Assembly (NCBI GenBank): GCA_002686255.1
Contig: NZAZ01000162.1
Location: 1-41,631 of the forward strand
Reading direction: 5' to 3'
DNA length: 41,631 nucleotides
From: Rhodospirillaceae bacterium
GTDB lineage: Bacteria > Pseudomonadota > Alphaproteobacteria > Rhodospirillales > Casp-alpha2
This document shows positions 18,103-26,912 of the stretch, in pieces. The position numbers and the translations under genes are program-made. Position 1 is the stretch's first letter; every line of letters begins with the position of its first letter. The notes under the pieces were generated by a model. It was not told where the DNA came from and searched no databases. It was given only the letters and a program-made list of their open reading frames with translations.

Positions 18103-19840
18103 CGGTGCGGCAAAGCGCCGGCGCCTGAACGAGGACGTGGTCGGCGTAAAACCGGGCCGACACCAGTTTGTCCATGAGGAATGCCTTGTCGCCGCCGGCC
18201 CGAAGACCCTCCTCGGCCGCCAGCGCCGCCTTGGCCATCAGCCAGCCGCCGGCGACCAGCCCCAGGAGCCTGAGATAGGGAACCGCCCCGGCGGCCACGG
18301 CTTCGGGGTTTTCGGGGTCGGTGGCGACGATCCAGTCCGTCGCCTCGGCCAGGGCGTCGATGCCTTCGGTCAGGGATTCCCGGATTGCCCCCGTATCGTC
18401 GCCCTGGGCCTCGGCGAGAGACCCGTCCAGGCCCCGCATGTCGGCGATCAGGGCCTGGGCGGTGACGCCGTCCTCGCGGGCCACCTTGCGGCCGATCAGG
18501 TCCATGGCCTGGATGCCGTTGGTGCCTTCGTAAATGGCGGCGATGCGGACGTCGCGCAGGAATTGCGGCGCTCCCGATTCCTCGATATAGCCGGCCCCGC
18601 CGAGGACCTGGATGCCGGTATTGGCGACCTCGATGCCGGTGTCGGTGCTCCACGCCTTGACCACCGGGACCAGAAGATCCACCAGCGCCTGCTTTTCCCG
18701 GCGGACCGCCTCGTCCTCGTGGCGCTTCGCCGCATCGAGGGCGGCGGCGGCGTAATAGGCCAGCGCCCGCATGGCCTCGGTCTGGGCGCGCATGGATAGC
18801 AACATGCGCCGGACGTCCGGGTGGCGGTCGATGGCAACGGATTCATCGCTTCCATCAAGCGCCCGGCCCTGTTTGCGTTCGGCGGCATAGGTCCGGGCGT
18901 GCTGATAGGCGCGCTCGGCGACGCCGACGCCTTCCAGCCCGATGGCCAGGCGCGCGTTGTTCATCATCGTGAACATGTATTCGATGCCCCGGTTCTCCTC
19001 GCCGACCAGGTAGCCCTAGGCGCCGCCGCCGTCGCCAAAGGACATGACGCAGGTGGGGCTGGCGTTGATGCCCATCTTATGTTCGAGGGACACGCACCGG
19101 AGGTCGTTACGGGGGCCGGGCGAGCCGTCGTCCTTGACCAGGAACTTCGGCACCACGAACAACGACAACCCCTTGATGCCGTCGGCGCCGCCGGGCGTGC
19201 GGGCGAGCACCATGTGGACGATGTTTTCGGTGAAGTCGTGTTCGCCGTGGGTGATGAAGATCTTGTGGCCGCTAATCAGGTAACCCTCGCCGTCCCTGAC
19301 CGCCTGGGTCCGGATCTTGGACAAATCGGATCCGGCCTGGGGCTCGGTCAGGTTCATGGTCCCGGCCCAGACGCCGGACACCAGTTTTTCCATGAAAACG
19401 GCCTTGAGGCCGTCGGAACCATGAACGGACAGAAGCTCCACCGCCGCCTGGGTCAGCGTCGGGCACAGCGCGAACGCCATGTTGGCGGCGTGCCAGATTT
19501 CATAAACCGCCGTAGTCACCAGCCACGGCAGCCCCTGGCCGCCGTAATCGGGATCGAAGGGGATGCCGTTCCAGCCGCCTTCGATGAATTGGGCGTAAGC
19601 CTCGGGAAATCCTTTCGGCGTGCGGACGACGCCGTTCTCCAGTTGGCAGCCCTCGATGTCGCCTGACCGGTTCAGGGGCGCCAGGACTTCCGCGCCCAGC
19701 TTGCCGGCTTGTTCCAGGATCGCGTCCACCAGGTCGGGGGATACCTCATCGAAACCCGGCAATTGGGCGACGGCGTCGAGGCCCGCCAGCTCGTTCAAAA
19801 CGAACCGCATGTCGGCCAGCGGCGCCCGGTATTCGGTCAT
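18053..19840 (-). pseudogene. Acyl-CoA dehydrogenase interrupted by an in-frame TAG
   Basis: Together the two open parts form a 595-codon acyl-CoA dehydrogenase of the long type with extra C-terminal helices (DmdC/AidB-like subfamily). The first part (19840-19016) has the N-terminal domain and the FAD-binding MNLTEPQAGSDLSKIRTQAV. The second (from 18976) has MFTMMNNARL, IQVLGGAGYIEE and the YEGTNGIQAMDL segment. They are in one frame, separated only by a TAG at 19018-19016 in the conserved G-G-A-stop-GYLVGEENRG context. No other damage is visible. It could be a recent nonsense mutation, a sequencing error or, less likely, readthrough. The exact acyl substrate is unknown. It converges on the radical SAM gene. 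Confidence 0.88.
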
Positions 19841-19974
19841 CGTCGGAGGGCCTCCGTCACGTTAGGGAGACCACTGAACATCAACGGAAGCCTCAAGTCC
19901 AGGGACCGGCGGGGAAGGACGGTTTATTGTTTCCCTGTCAGGCCCCATGAAAGTCCAGGGGCCTTCCACGCCTC

Positions 19975-20171
19975 TTATTGCGGCTGCTCGCGGGCAAAGA
20001 CCCAGGATTTCCCGTCCGACAGCTTCATCGTCCGGGCCATGTCCTTGCGGCTGAGCCCGCGCGCCATTTCCACCAGCACTTCGGATCGAGGAATTCGGGC
20101 TGGCTGTGCTTACCCGGCGGGGCCTCGGTTTCGAAATTCAGTTTCCTGGCGGGGGAGATGACGGCAAGCAT
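19975..20171 (-). pseudogene. yaaA: Truncated, frameshifted yaaA remnant
   Basis: YaaA (DUF328/UPF0246) limits damage from peroxide by lowering free iron. Here only about 65 codons of the usual ~250 remain. The start MLAVISPARKLNFETEAPPGKH-QPEFLD is a clear YaaA N-terminus. After the Asp codon one base is missing, and the reading continues in the next frame as EVLVEMARGLSRKDMARTMKLSDGK before a stop. The rest of the gene is absent, ending instead in WVFAREQPQ. It lies in a 419-nt stretch (19841-20259) that holds no other gene I can support. Recognition is from memory of the family's N-terminus. Confidence 0.8.
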
Positions 20172-20259
20172 GGGGCGACGTCCGTTTTGGCGGTTGGGGG
20201 CCGGAAAGGTTCGTGCCTTGATACAGGCCACTAGCCCTGCCCCAGCAACCAACTTCCCC

Positions 20260-21837
20260 CTACCTGATCTTTTCCGTGACGTCGATGAAGTCGTAGGCGT
20301 GCTCCAGGTCGCGGTAGGTGAAGCCGCGGTCGGGCAGGATGTCGTACGAGGCGCCGAAATATTCGTTGAAGATAATGCGGAAGGAATTGACCGGCGATAT
20401 CCGGGGGCGCAGCCCCTTGGCCTCGACACCGGGCAGGTAAAGGGCGTTCAGGATGCCCATTTTCTGGGACCATTCCTCATCGGTGCCTTCCTCCGCCAAG
20501 TTGAAGGGGCGCTTGAACAAATAGGCTTCGACTAGCCGGGCCGGATAAGGGCCTTCATCGGCCTGGATGATGATGATCGGCTCGACGTCCGACCCCTGGA
20601 TCAGTTCGTCGACGATTTCCAATATCATGTCGTTGGTAAAACGGAGCTGCGCCAGAAAGTTCGTTTTCCATGTTCGCTTAACGGCTTCCTTTTCCGACAG
20701 ACAACGCCCGTCGGCGTCGAAAACGAACGGCTCGTGCGGCAGCAGGATATGGGCGAAGGTGTAGGTGGTTTCCGGGCGCGTGGCGATCTGCTTCAACATC
20801 TCCAGCTTAGCGTTGACGCGAAAGCATTTCGATTCGATCCACTTGATCTGGATGTCCCATTTGCGGGCGATGATGGGGATGGCGTTGGTCTGCATCAAAA
20901 CGGAAAGAAACTCGTTCGGCGCCTTGCCGGAGAAATTGACGTCGGCGTTCTTGTTGAGCCGCGTCACCTCCCAGGTGGAGCCCAGGTGGAAGTACTTGTA
21001 ACCGGCGCCGCGAAGCAGCCCTTGCACTTCGTTGTCCTGGACCATCCGCGACAACGGATTGAAATCGCCGGAGTTCCTGCCCATCTCCCGGGTCAGCCGG
21101 TCGAGGTAGGTCATGTTCAGCGACGACGCCAGCGACTGGTGCGAGCCGAAGTAATTGCCGTTGCTTTCCTCGGCCACGTAGAACCCGCGATCCGACAAGC
21201 TTTTAAGGAAAGCGCCGTTGTCGAAACCGTAAAGGTCCTGGAGCGCCCGTCTGGAGCCGTAGCGGTCGAAGATCAGGTAATAAACGTCGCGGGGCTTTCC
21301 TTTGGCTTTAAGCGCCGTGTCCCCGGTTGCCGCCGGCGGCCCGCTTTTCGCCGTTCCTCCCTGGCCCGGCGCGGTCCCGAGATGCATGGCGATGGTGATC
21401 GCCGGCACGATCAGCACCGCCGCCGAGACGACGTTGAGGATCTTCGTCAAGTTGCCGTAATCGGCCTTGCGCCAGCACAGCCAGATGACGAAAACCCCGA
21501 AACCGATGCCCCAGATTCGCAGCGACCAGCTCTGGACGATGCGCGGCAACTGGCCGGCGACGGTCAATTGGTCGGCGAAAAAGGTGGCGGCGAGAAAATT
21601 GTTCAGGTGGCCGTAAAAGAAGGCGAAGACGATCAACGCCGTGGCCACGATGCCGGCCTTGCCGGGGTCGCGGAAAATCAGCCACAACACCCCGAAGACG
21701 GCGGCGGAAAACCCGATCGAGATGGCGAATCCCGAAAGCGTGGTCTCGAAAAACAGGTTGTTGATGCCGTGGGCGTATAACGCCAGCGGCGGATAAAGGC
21801 CGAGCAGGAAGGGATGGTAAACGCGTGTCCCGGTCAT
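20260..21837 (-). CDS. Membrane-anchored sulfatase/phosphatase-superfamily protein
   Basis: A 525-residue protein of unknown specificity. About six transmembrane helices occupy roughly residues 10-180. A soluble domain follows with alkaline-phosphatase/sulfatase-fold signatures: DVYYLIFDRYGSRRAL at the first metal-binding strand, NYFGSHQSLASSLN, AHILLPHEPFVFDADG, and IIIIQADEGPYP near the second metal site. The layout resembles LtaS/OpgB/EptA-like phosphotransferases, but Tyr/Gly occupy positions where a Thr nucleophile would be expected, so catalysis is uncertain. The ATG is preceded by AAGGA. It diverges from the small membrane protein and TagB-like genes, suggesting a role in a cell-surface polymer. 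Confidence 0.8.
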   Translation of the reverse strand: MTGTRVYHPFLLGLYPPLALYAHGINNLFFETTLSGFAISIGFSAAVFGVLWLIFRDPGKAGIVATALIVFAFFYGHLNNFLAATFFADQLTVAGQLPRIVQSWSLRIWGIGFGVFVIWLCWRKADYGNLTKILNVVSAAVLIVPAITIAMHLGTAPGQGGTAKSGPPAATGDTALKAKGKPRDVYYLIFDRYGSRRALQDLYGFDNGAFLKSLSDRGFYVAEESNGNYFGSHQSLASSLNMTYLDRLTREMGRNSGDFNPLSRMVQDNEVQGLLRGAGYKYFHLGSTWEVTRLNKNADVNFSGKAPNEFLSVLMQTNAIPIIARKWDIQIKWIESKCFRVNAKLEMLKQIATRPETTYTFAHILLPHEPFVFDADGRCLSEKEAVKRTWKTNFLAQLRFTNDMILEIVDELIQGSDVEPIIIIQADEGPYPARLVEAYLFKRPFNLAEEGTDEEWSQKMGILNALYLPGVEAKGLRPRISPVNSFRIIFNEYFGASYDILPDRGFTYRDLEHAYDFIDVTEKIR

Positions 21838-22001
21838 TTCGGTCCTTAAACCCCCGTCGTTAAGGCTGAAATCCTCTGTTACATGCCTTTCGGGCCCGGT
21901 TCCAGTTCTTTCACCCCATATTCGGCTTTGATCGCCGGCGGCGGCGGCGGTAATATCCAGGCCACGACCGTCCTTCCGCCCCGGCAAAGGCCACCCGCCC
22001 C

Positions 22002-22211
22002 ATGCGAACCGCCGTCCTTCTTTTGTTGATCGCCGTTTTCCCGTTTCCGGCCCACGCCTACCTGGACCCCGGCACCGGCGGCATGATCATCCACCTGATC
22101 ATCGGCGCCATCGCCGGCGGCCTGGTGACGCTGAAGATATACTGGGCCAAGGTCAAAGGCTTCATCACCCGTTCCGCCGGGGCCGGCGACAGCACCGGGA
22201 CCGACCAATAA
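22002..22211 (+). CDS. Small membrane protein with YLDPGTGG motif
   Basis: A 69-residue protein with a cleavable-looking hydrophobic N-terminus (MRTAVLLLLIAVFPF, possible cleavage after AHA). The conserved-looking YLDPGTGG follows, then one transmembrane helix (MIIHLIIGAIAGGLV) and a basic end. Small proteins with a YLDPGTGS-type motif are recurrent near surface-polymer and sulfatase genes, but their function is unknown to me. It lies 61 nt before the TagB-like gene and diverges from the sulfatase-fold gene. It is supported as a real gene by the composition of the protein and this context. Confidence 0.72.
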   Translation: MRTAVLLLLIAVFPFPAHAYLDPGTGGMIIHLIIGAIAGGLVTLKIYWAKVKGFITRSAGAGDSTGTDQ

Positions 22212-22272
22212 CCGCCGCTTTCCCCCAGACGCCGTTGATCGCCGCGACCTTTGGCGGGCGAACAGCGCGAGG

Positions 22273-23436
22273 ATGGGCGGCGTGGGTTTGATCGGCGAAT
22301 GGCGGGCGCTGCGGCGGCTCAGGAAACTGCCGGCGTCCGAACGCGCCATCGTTTTCTATTCCGAAGGCCCGGAATACTGGGTCCATTACCAGCCCATCGT
22401 CGGCCACCTGACCGGCGTCATGGGGCGGAGGGTCTGTTACGTGTCCTCGTCGCCCAGGGATCCGGGGCTGCATCAAAACGACCCCCTGATCCGTCCCTTC
22501 GACATCGGCAAAGGGCTGGTGCGCACCATTTTCTTCAAGGTCCTGGACGGCGGCGTCCTGGTCCTCACCATGACCGACCTCGGCAACCTGTACATCAGGC
22601 GCTCGGCGCTGCCGGTGCATTTCGCCTATGTCTATCATTCCCTGGTCAGCACGCACATGATCTACCGGACCCGGGCCTTCGAGCATTACGATTCGATCCT
22701 GTGCTGCGGGCCCCACCACGTCGCCGAGCTGCGCCAGACGGAGGCCCTTTACGGACTCTCCGAAACGCCGCTGTTCGAACACGGCTACGGGCGCCTCGAT
22801 TCGATTCTGGCGGCAAGGGGTGAAAAACCCCGGCCGGCGGCGGGCGAGGGCGGCCAAAAGCGCATCCTGGTGGCGCCGTCGTGGGGGCCGCGGGGCCTGT
22901 TCGAATCGGGGCTTGGCGAAACCCTGGTCGATCGGCTGCTTGAGGCCGGTTTCCAGGTCACCGTCCGCCCGCATCCGCAGACGCTGATCCTGGACCGCGA
23001 TTGCTTGACCCGCCTTGTCGGCCGCTTTGACGGCCATCCCGGTTTCGCCGATGAGGAAGACGTCGGGCCGGAGGATTCGCTTCACGCCGCCGACCTGATG
23101 GTCAGCGACTGGTCGGGGGCGGGGCTGGAATTCGCCTTCGCCCTGGAACGCCCGGTGCTGTTTATCGACGTGCCGCGCAAGGTCAACAACCCCGACTATG
23201 AACGCCTTGAAAACGTCCCCATCGAGGTGGCCCTACGCGAAGAACTCGGCGCCGTCGTGGCGCCGGAGCGGATCGGGGACGCGCCCCGGATGGCCGACGA
23301 ACTGCTGGCGGCCGGGGACCGCTATGCGGAACAGGCACGACGGCTGCGGGAAAAATGGGTATATAACGTCGGCGAAAGCGGCGCCCGGGGCGCCGAGATC
23401 CTCGCCCAACTGGCCGACGGCCTGGAAAACCGATGA
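22273..23436 (+). CDS. CDP-glycerol glycerophosphotransferase-like protein
   Basis: A 387-residue GT-B-like protein resembling TagB/TagF/SpsB enzymes, which move polyol phosphates from CDP-activated donors to membrane-linked acceptors. Supporting segments are FAYVYHSLVSTHMIY, ILVAPSWGPRGLFE and VTVRPHPQT. The donor-site motif LMVSDWSGAGLEFAFALERPVLFIDVP is characteristic of the family. The product is probably cytosolic or peripheral. The ATG is immediately after GAGG, so the in-frame GTG at 22282, with better spacing, may be the true start. The stop overlaps the next gene as ATGA, giving a two-gene coupled unit with the nucleotidyltransferase. Confidence 0.82.
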   Translation: MGGVGLIGEWRALRRLRKLPASERAIVFYSEGPEYWVHYQPIVGHLTGVMGRRVCYVSSSPRDPGLHQNDPLIRPFDIGKGLVRTIFFKVLDGGVLVLTMTDLGNLYIRRSALPVHFAYVYHSLVSTHMIYRTRAFEHYDSILCCGPHHVAELRQTEALYGLSETPLFEHGYGRLDSILAARGEKPRPAAGEGGQKRILVAPSWGPRGLFESGLGETLVDRLLEAGFQVTVRPHPQTLILDRDCLTRLVGRFDGHPGFADEEDVGPEDSLHAADLMVSDWSGAGLEFAFALERPVLFIDVPRKVNNPDYERLENVPIEVALREELGAVVAPERIGDAPRMADELLAAGDRYAEQARRLREKWVYNVGESGARGAEILAQLADGLENR

Positions 23437-24209
23437 GCGGAGCCACCCCCAAGGTCATCATCATCGCCGCCGGCCTGAGCAGCCGCATGCGGCCCCTGAC
23501 CGACGACAGGCCGAAATGCATGCTCGATTTCGCCGGCAAAACCCTGTTGCGGCGCCAATTGGACGCGTTTGGGGATTGCGGGCTCGATGACGTGGCGGTG
23601 ATCCGGGGCTTTCAGGGGGACAAGATCGACCTCGACGGCTTGCGCTATTTCGAAAACCCGGATTTCGAGAACAACAATATTTTGAATTCATTGTTCTACG
23701 CCGAGGAAGCCATCGAAGGCGACGTCATCATCTCTTATTCCGACATTCTGTTCGAAAGCCGGGTGGTGAAAAGCCTGCTCGGCTCCGGCGAGGACATTTC
23801 CATCGTCGTCGATACGGACTGGCGCCAATACTACGCCGGGCGCAACGACCATCCCATCGAAGAGGCCGAGAACGTCGTCTTCGACGAAAACCGCCACGTC
23901 GTCGAGATCGGCAAGATCCTGACCGGCGACAACGACGTCGACGGCGAATTCATCGGCATGATGAAGCTCACCGCCGCCGGCGCCGAGGTCTATAAGCGTC
24001 ACTTCCACCAGGCCAAGCAGGAATATTGGGGGCGGCCCTTCCAGCGGTCGGCGACGTTCGAAAAGGCCTACCTGACCGACCTGTTCCAGGAAATGACCGA
24101 TCTCGGCACCGCCGTCCACTGCGTCGCCATCAAGCAGGGGTGGAAGGAAATCGACACCGTTGAGGACTACGAGAAAGCCGTCAAGGCCCTCAAAACCCTA
24201 GAGGAATAG
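23433..24209 (+). CDS. Sugar/choline-phosphate nucleotidyltransferase family protein
   Basis: A 258-residue nucleotidyltransferase of the NTP_transferase fold, which couples NTP with a phosphorylated small molecule to give an NDP-activated donor. The signature AAGLSSRMRPLTDDRPKCML (residues ~11-30) carries the nucleotide-binding G-x-x-x-R and the PK lysine. The catalytic metal site is probably SYSDILF, where a Ser-Tyr-Ser-Asp replaces the common G-D pattern. The closest recognised relatives are phosphocholine/LicC-like cytidylyltransferases. ATGA overlap with the TagB-like gene suggests it makes that enzyme's CDP-linked donor; this is inference. Confidence 0.82.
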   Translation: MSGATPKVIIIAAGLSSRMRPLTDDRPKCMLDFAGKTLLRRQLDAFGDCGLDDVAVIRGFQGDKIDLDGLRYFENPDFENNNILNSLFYAEEAIEGDVIISYSDILFESRVVKSLLGSGEDISIVVDTDWRQYYAGRNDHPIEEAENVVFDENRHVVEIGKILTGDNDVDGEFIGMMKLTAAGAEVYKRHFHQAKQEYWGRPFQRSATFEKAYLTDLFQEMTDLGTAVHCVAIKQGWKEIDTVEDYEKAVKALKTLEE

Positions 24210-24379
24210 GAGCCATCCCCGGCCCGCCGCCGATAGGGAAACGGTGCCGCGGAAAAGGCGCCGCAAGGCTTCCTGAAAACCGGAACCGGCCGTCCCGGCT
24301 AGTATTGCCTCGTCCGCGCCGCTTGAGTACGATCCTGCCAAGAAATCCAAAAACAAACGCCAAAATCAGGGAGGATCCG

Positions 24380-24667
24380 TTGGCCGCGCCGCATTTTATT
24401 GTCCATGACAGGACCGATTCCGTCGGCGTCGTCGTCGTCGAAGGGGTCAAGAAGGGCCAGATGCTGACCGGTTGGGTCATGCAGGGCAACAAGACCGTCC
24501 GGATGAAGTGCCTGAACGCCATCCCCATCGGCCACAAAATCGCCCTCGGGCCGATGAACAAGGGCGACACCGTCCTCAAGTACGGGCACGACATTGGCAA
24601 GGCCGTCGCCGCCATCAAGAAGGGCGGCCACGTCCACACCCGGAACCTCAAGACAAAAAGGTGGTAG
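24380..24667 (+). CDS. suyA: Sulfolactate sulfo-lyase small subunit
   Basis: SuyA is the small SAF-domain subunit of (2R)-sulfolactate sulfo-lyase, which splits 3-sulfolactate into pyruvate and sulfite. The 95 residues show [21 protein letters not shown]-like [15 protein letters not shown] and the ending RTGGHVHT-like [14 protein letters not shown], all matching SuyA/UxaA-type proteins. The start is TTG at 24380, placed 6 nt after a strong GGGAGGA; the frame is open 25 codons further upstream but without a binding site. It is followed 2 nt later by the large subunit. Because SuyA is related to altronate dehydratase N-domains, the assignment leans on the partner gene. Confidence 0.88.
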   Translation: MAAPHFIVHDRTDSVGVVVVEGVKKGQMLTGWVMQGNKTVRMKCLNAIPIGHKIALGPMNKGDTVLKYGHDIGKAVAAIKKGGHVHTRNLKTKRW

Positions 24668-24669
24668 CC

Positions 24670-25896
24670 ATGGCCGGGAAAGCGAAAAAAACCACGGCCA
24701 AGCGCGCCCCGGCCAGGCGTTCCCGGACTAGGAAACCGGCGTTCATGGGCTGGCGGCGCAAGAACGGCCGCGTCGGAATCCGCAACCACGTCATCATCCT
24801 GCCGTTGGACGACCTTTCCAACGCCGCCTCGGAATCGGTCGCCAACAACATCAAGGGCACCCTGGCGATTCCCCATTCCTACGGCCGGCTGCAATTCGGC
24901 GAGGACCTGGAGCTTCACTTCCGCACCCTCATCGGCACCGGTTCCAACCCCAACGTCGCCGCCGTCATCGTCATCGGCATCGAACCGGAATGGACCGGCC
25001 GCGTGGTTAAGGGCATCGCCAAGACCGGCAAGCCGGTGACCGGCTTCGCGATCGAGAAACACGGCGATATCAGGACCGTCGCCGAGGCCAGCCGCAAGGC
25101 CAAGGAATACCTGCAATGGGCCTCCGAGCAGGAGCGCCGGAAATGCCAGGTCAGGGACCTGTGGGTTTCGGTCAAATGCGGCGAGTCCGACACCACGTCC
25201 GGGCTGGCGTCGAACCCGACGGTCGGCAATGTCATCGACAAATTCGACGCCTGGGGCGCGACCACGTGCTTCGGCGAAACGTCGGAGATCACCGGCGCCG
25301 AGCTCAACTGCGCCGAGCGCGGCAAGACCAAGAAGATCGGCCGGAAGTTCCTCAACACCTGGCAGGCCTACATGGACGAGGTCATCGAGCCCAACAAGAC
25401 CGACGACCTTTCCGATTCACAGCCGACCAAGGGCAATATCGAAGGCGGGCTGACGACGATCGAGGAAAAGGCCTTCGGTAATCTCGAGAAGATCGGCAAG
25501 AAGACCAAGTACATCGACGTTCTCGGCCCCGCCGAGACGCCGAGGAAGGGGCCGGGGCTCTATTTCATGGACAGCTCTTCCGCCGCCGCCGAATGCGTGA
25601 CCCTTCAGGCCGCCGCCGGTTTCGTCGTCCACCTGTTCCCGACCGGCCAGGGCAACATCATCGGCAACCCCATCGAGCCGGTGATCAAGCTTTCCGCCAA
25701 CCCGCGCACCGTGCGCACCATGGGCGAGCACGTGGACCTGGACGTTTCCGGTATCCTCAGGCGCGAGATGACCCTGAATAAGGCCGGCGATGCCTTGATC
25801 GACATCACGATGCGCACCTGCAACGGCCGCCTGACGGCGGCGGAAACCCTCGGCCACCGGGAATTCGTGCTGACCAAGCTTTACCGCAGCGCTTAG
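24670..25896 (+). CDS. suyB: Sulfolactate sulfo-lyase large subunit
   Basis: Catalytic subunit of (2R)-sulfolactate sulfo-lyase (UxaA/altronate dehydratase superfamily). The 408 residues include [79 protein letters not shown] and [15 protein letters not shown]. These closely follow what I know of SuyB rather than of altronate or galactarate dehydratases. The cysteines in KCGESD and the C-terminal RTCNGR are candidate metal ligands. The protein has an extra basic N-terminus (residues 1-25, many Lys/Arg). The start codon is 2 nt after suyA; the gene is 5 nt upstream of the comC-like gene, so suyAB-comC is likely one operon. Confidence 0.9.
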   Translation: MAGKAKKTTAKRAPARRSRTRKPAFMGWRRKNGRVGIRNHVIILPLDDLSNAASESVANNIKGTLAIPHSYGRLQFGEDLELHFRTLIGTGSNPNVAAVIVIGIEPEWTGRVVKGIAKTGKPVTGFAIEKHGDIRTVAEASRKAKEYLQWASEQERRKCQVRDLWVSVKCGESDTTSGLASNPTVGNVIDKFDAWGATTCFGETSEITGAELNCAERGKTKKIGRKFLNTWQAYMDEVIEPNKTDDLSDSQPTKGNIEGGLTTIEEKAFGNLEKIGKKTKYIDVLGPAETPRKGPGLYFMDSSSAAAECVTLQAAAGFVVHLFPTGQGNIIGNPIEPVIKLSANPRTVRTMGEHVDLDVSGILRREMTLNKAGDALIDITMRTCNGRLTAAETLGHREFVLTKLYRSA

Positions 25897-25901
25897 GCCC
25901 G

Positions 25902-26912
25902 ATGGCGGTTCTCAGCCTCGGCGACCTTGAGGATCTCGCCGCCGGCGTGTTGTCGGCGTCGAAGACGTCTTCGGAAAACGCCGCCATCGCCGCCGCCGCC
26001 CTGGTCAGGGCCGACGCCGACGGCATTTCGTCCCACGGGGTCGACCGGCTGCCGGTTTATTCGGACCAGGCCCTCGGCGGCAAGGTAGACGGCTTCGCCG
26101 AACCCGAAATCACCGAAACCGGAAGCGCCGCGCTTCACGTCGACGGCAGGTTCGGCTTCGCTTATCCGGCCGTCGCGCTGGGCCTCGGCCGGGCGGCGGA
26201 AATCGCCCGGGAAACGGGCGTCGCCGCCGTCGCCGTCGGCAATTCCAGCCACGCCGGGGTGCTCGGCCATCATGCCGAGGACATGGCGGACCGGGGCCTC
26301 GCGGCTATGGCTTTCACCAATACCCCGGCCGCCATCGCGCCCTGGGGCGGCAACCGGCCGCTTTACGGCACCAACCCCGTCGCCTTCGCCTGCCCGCGCC
26401 TGGACGCCCCGCCGCTGGTCATCGACCTGTCGCTTTCCGGGATCGCCAGGGGCAAGATCAAGCTGGCCGCCGATCGTGGCGAGCCGCTGCCCGAGGGCCT
26501 GGCCACCGACGCCGGCGGCGCGCCGACCACGGACGCCCAGGCGGCCATGGATGGCGGCTCGCTGTTGCCCATCGGCGGCGCCAAGGGCGCGGCGCTGGCG
26601 CTGATGGTCGAGATCATGGCCGCCGCCATGACCGGCTCGCAGTTCGGCTTCGAGGCCAGTTCGTTCTTCGACGCAGAGGGTCCGCCTTCCGGGACCGGGC
26701 AGTTCTTTTTCGTGTTCAGGCCGGAAAGCCTGGGCGGTGACGGCTTCGCTGACCGGCTGGAGGTTTTGCTGGGCGCCGCCAGCGAACAGCCGGGCGCGCG
26801 GCTTCCGGGGGACAAGCGGTTGGCGAACCGCAAGAAGGCGGAGAAGGAGGGCGTCGAGGTCCCCGATGATCTTTTGCAAGAGTTGAGGAAACGAGCCGCC
26901 GCTCACCAATAA
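25902..26912 (+). CDS. comC: Ldh2-family dehydrogenase, probably (R)-sulfolactate dehydrogenase
   Basis: A 336-residue NAD(P)-dependent oxidoreductase of the malate/L-sulfolactate/L-lactate dehydrogenase type (Ldh2/ComC). Typical motifs are the catalytic-His segment SSHGVDRLPVYSDQ near residue 45, the NSSHAGVLGHHAEDMAD region, GTNPVAFACPR and DLSLSGIARGKI. ComC interconverts (R)-sulfolactate and sulfopyruvate. The position directly behind suyAB argues for this substrate over malate or lactate, since a sulfolactate racemisation route uses ComC together with a second dehydrogenase. Its 3' end overlaps the convergent dehydrogenase by 10 nt. The family is certain; the substrate is inferred from context. 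Confidence 0.82.
   Translation: MAVLSLGDLEDLAAGVLSASKTSSENAAIAAAALVRADADGISSHGVDRLPVYSDQALGGKVDGFAEPEITETGSAALHVDGRFGFAYPAVALGLGRAAEIARETGVAAVAVGNSSHAGVLGHHAEDMADRGLAAMAFTNTPAAIAPWGGNRPLYGTNPVAFACPRLDAPPLVIDLSLSGIARGKIKLAADRGEPLPEGLATDAGGAPTTDAQAAMDGGSLLPIGGAKGAALALMVEIMAAAMTGSQFGFEASSFFDAEGPPSGTGQFFFVFRPESLGGDGFADRLEVLLGAASEQPGARLPGDKRLANRKKAEKEGVEVPDDLLQELRKRAAAHQ

Noticed and set aside
18053..19840. Reading the two acyl-CoA dehydrogenase parts as two separate genes
   Set aside because: They are the same frame of one family, each lacks half of the fold, and the junction reads through conserved sequence except for one TAG.
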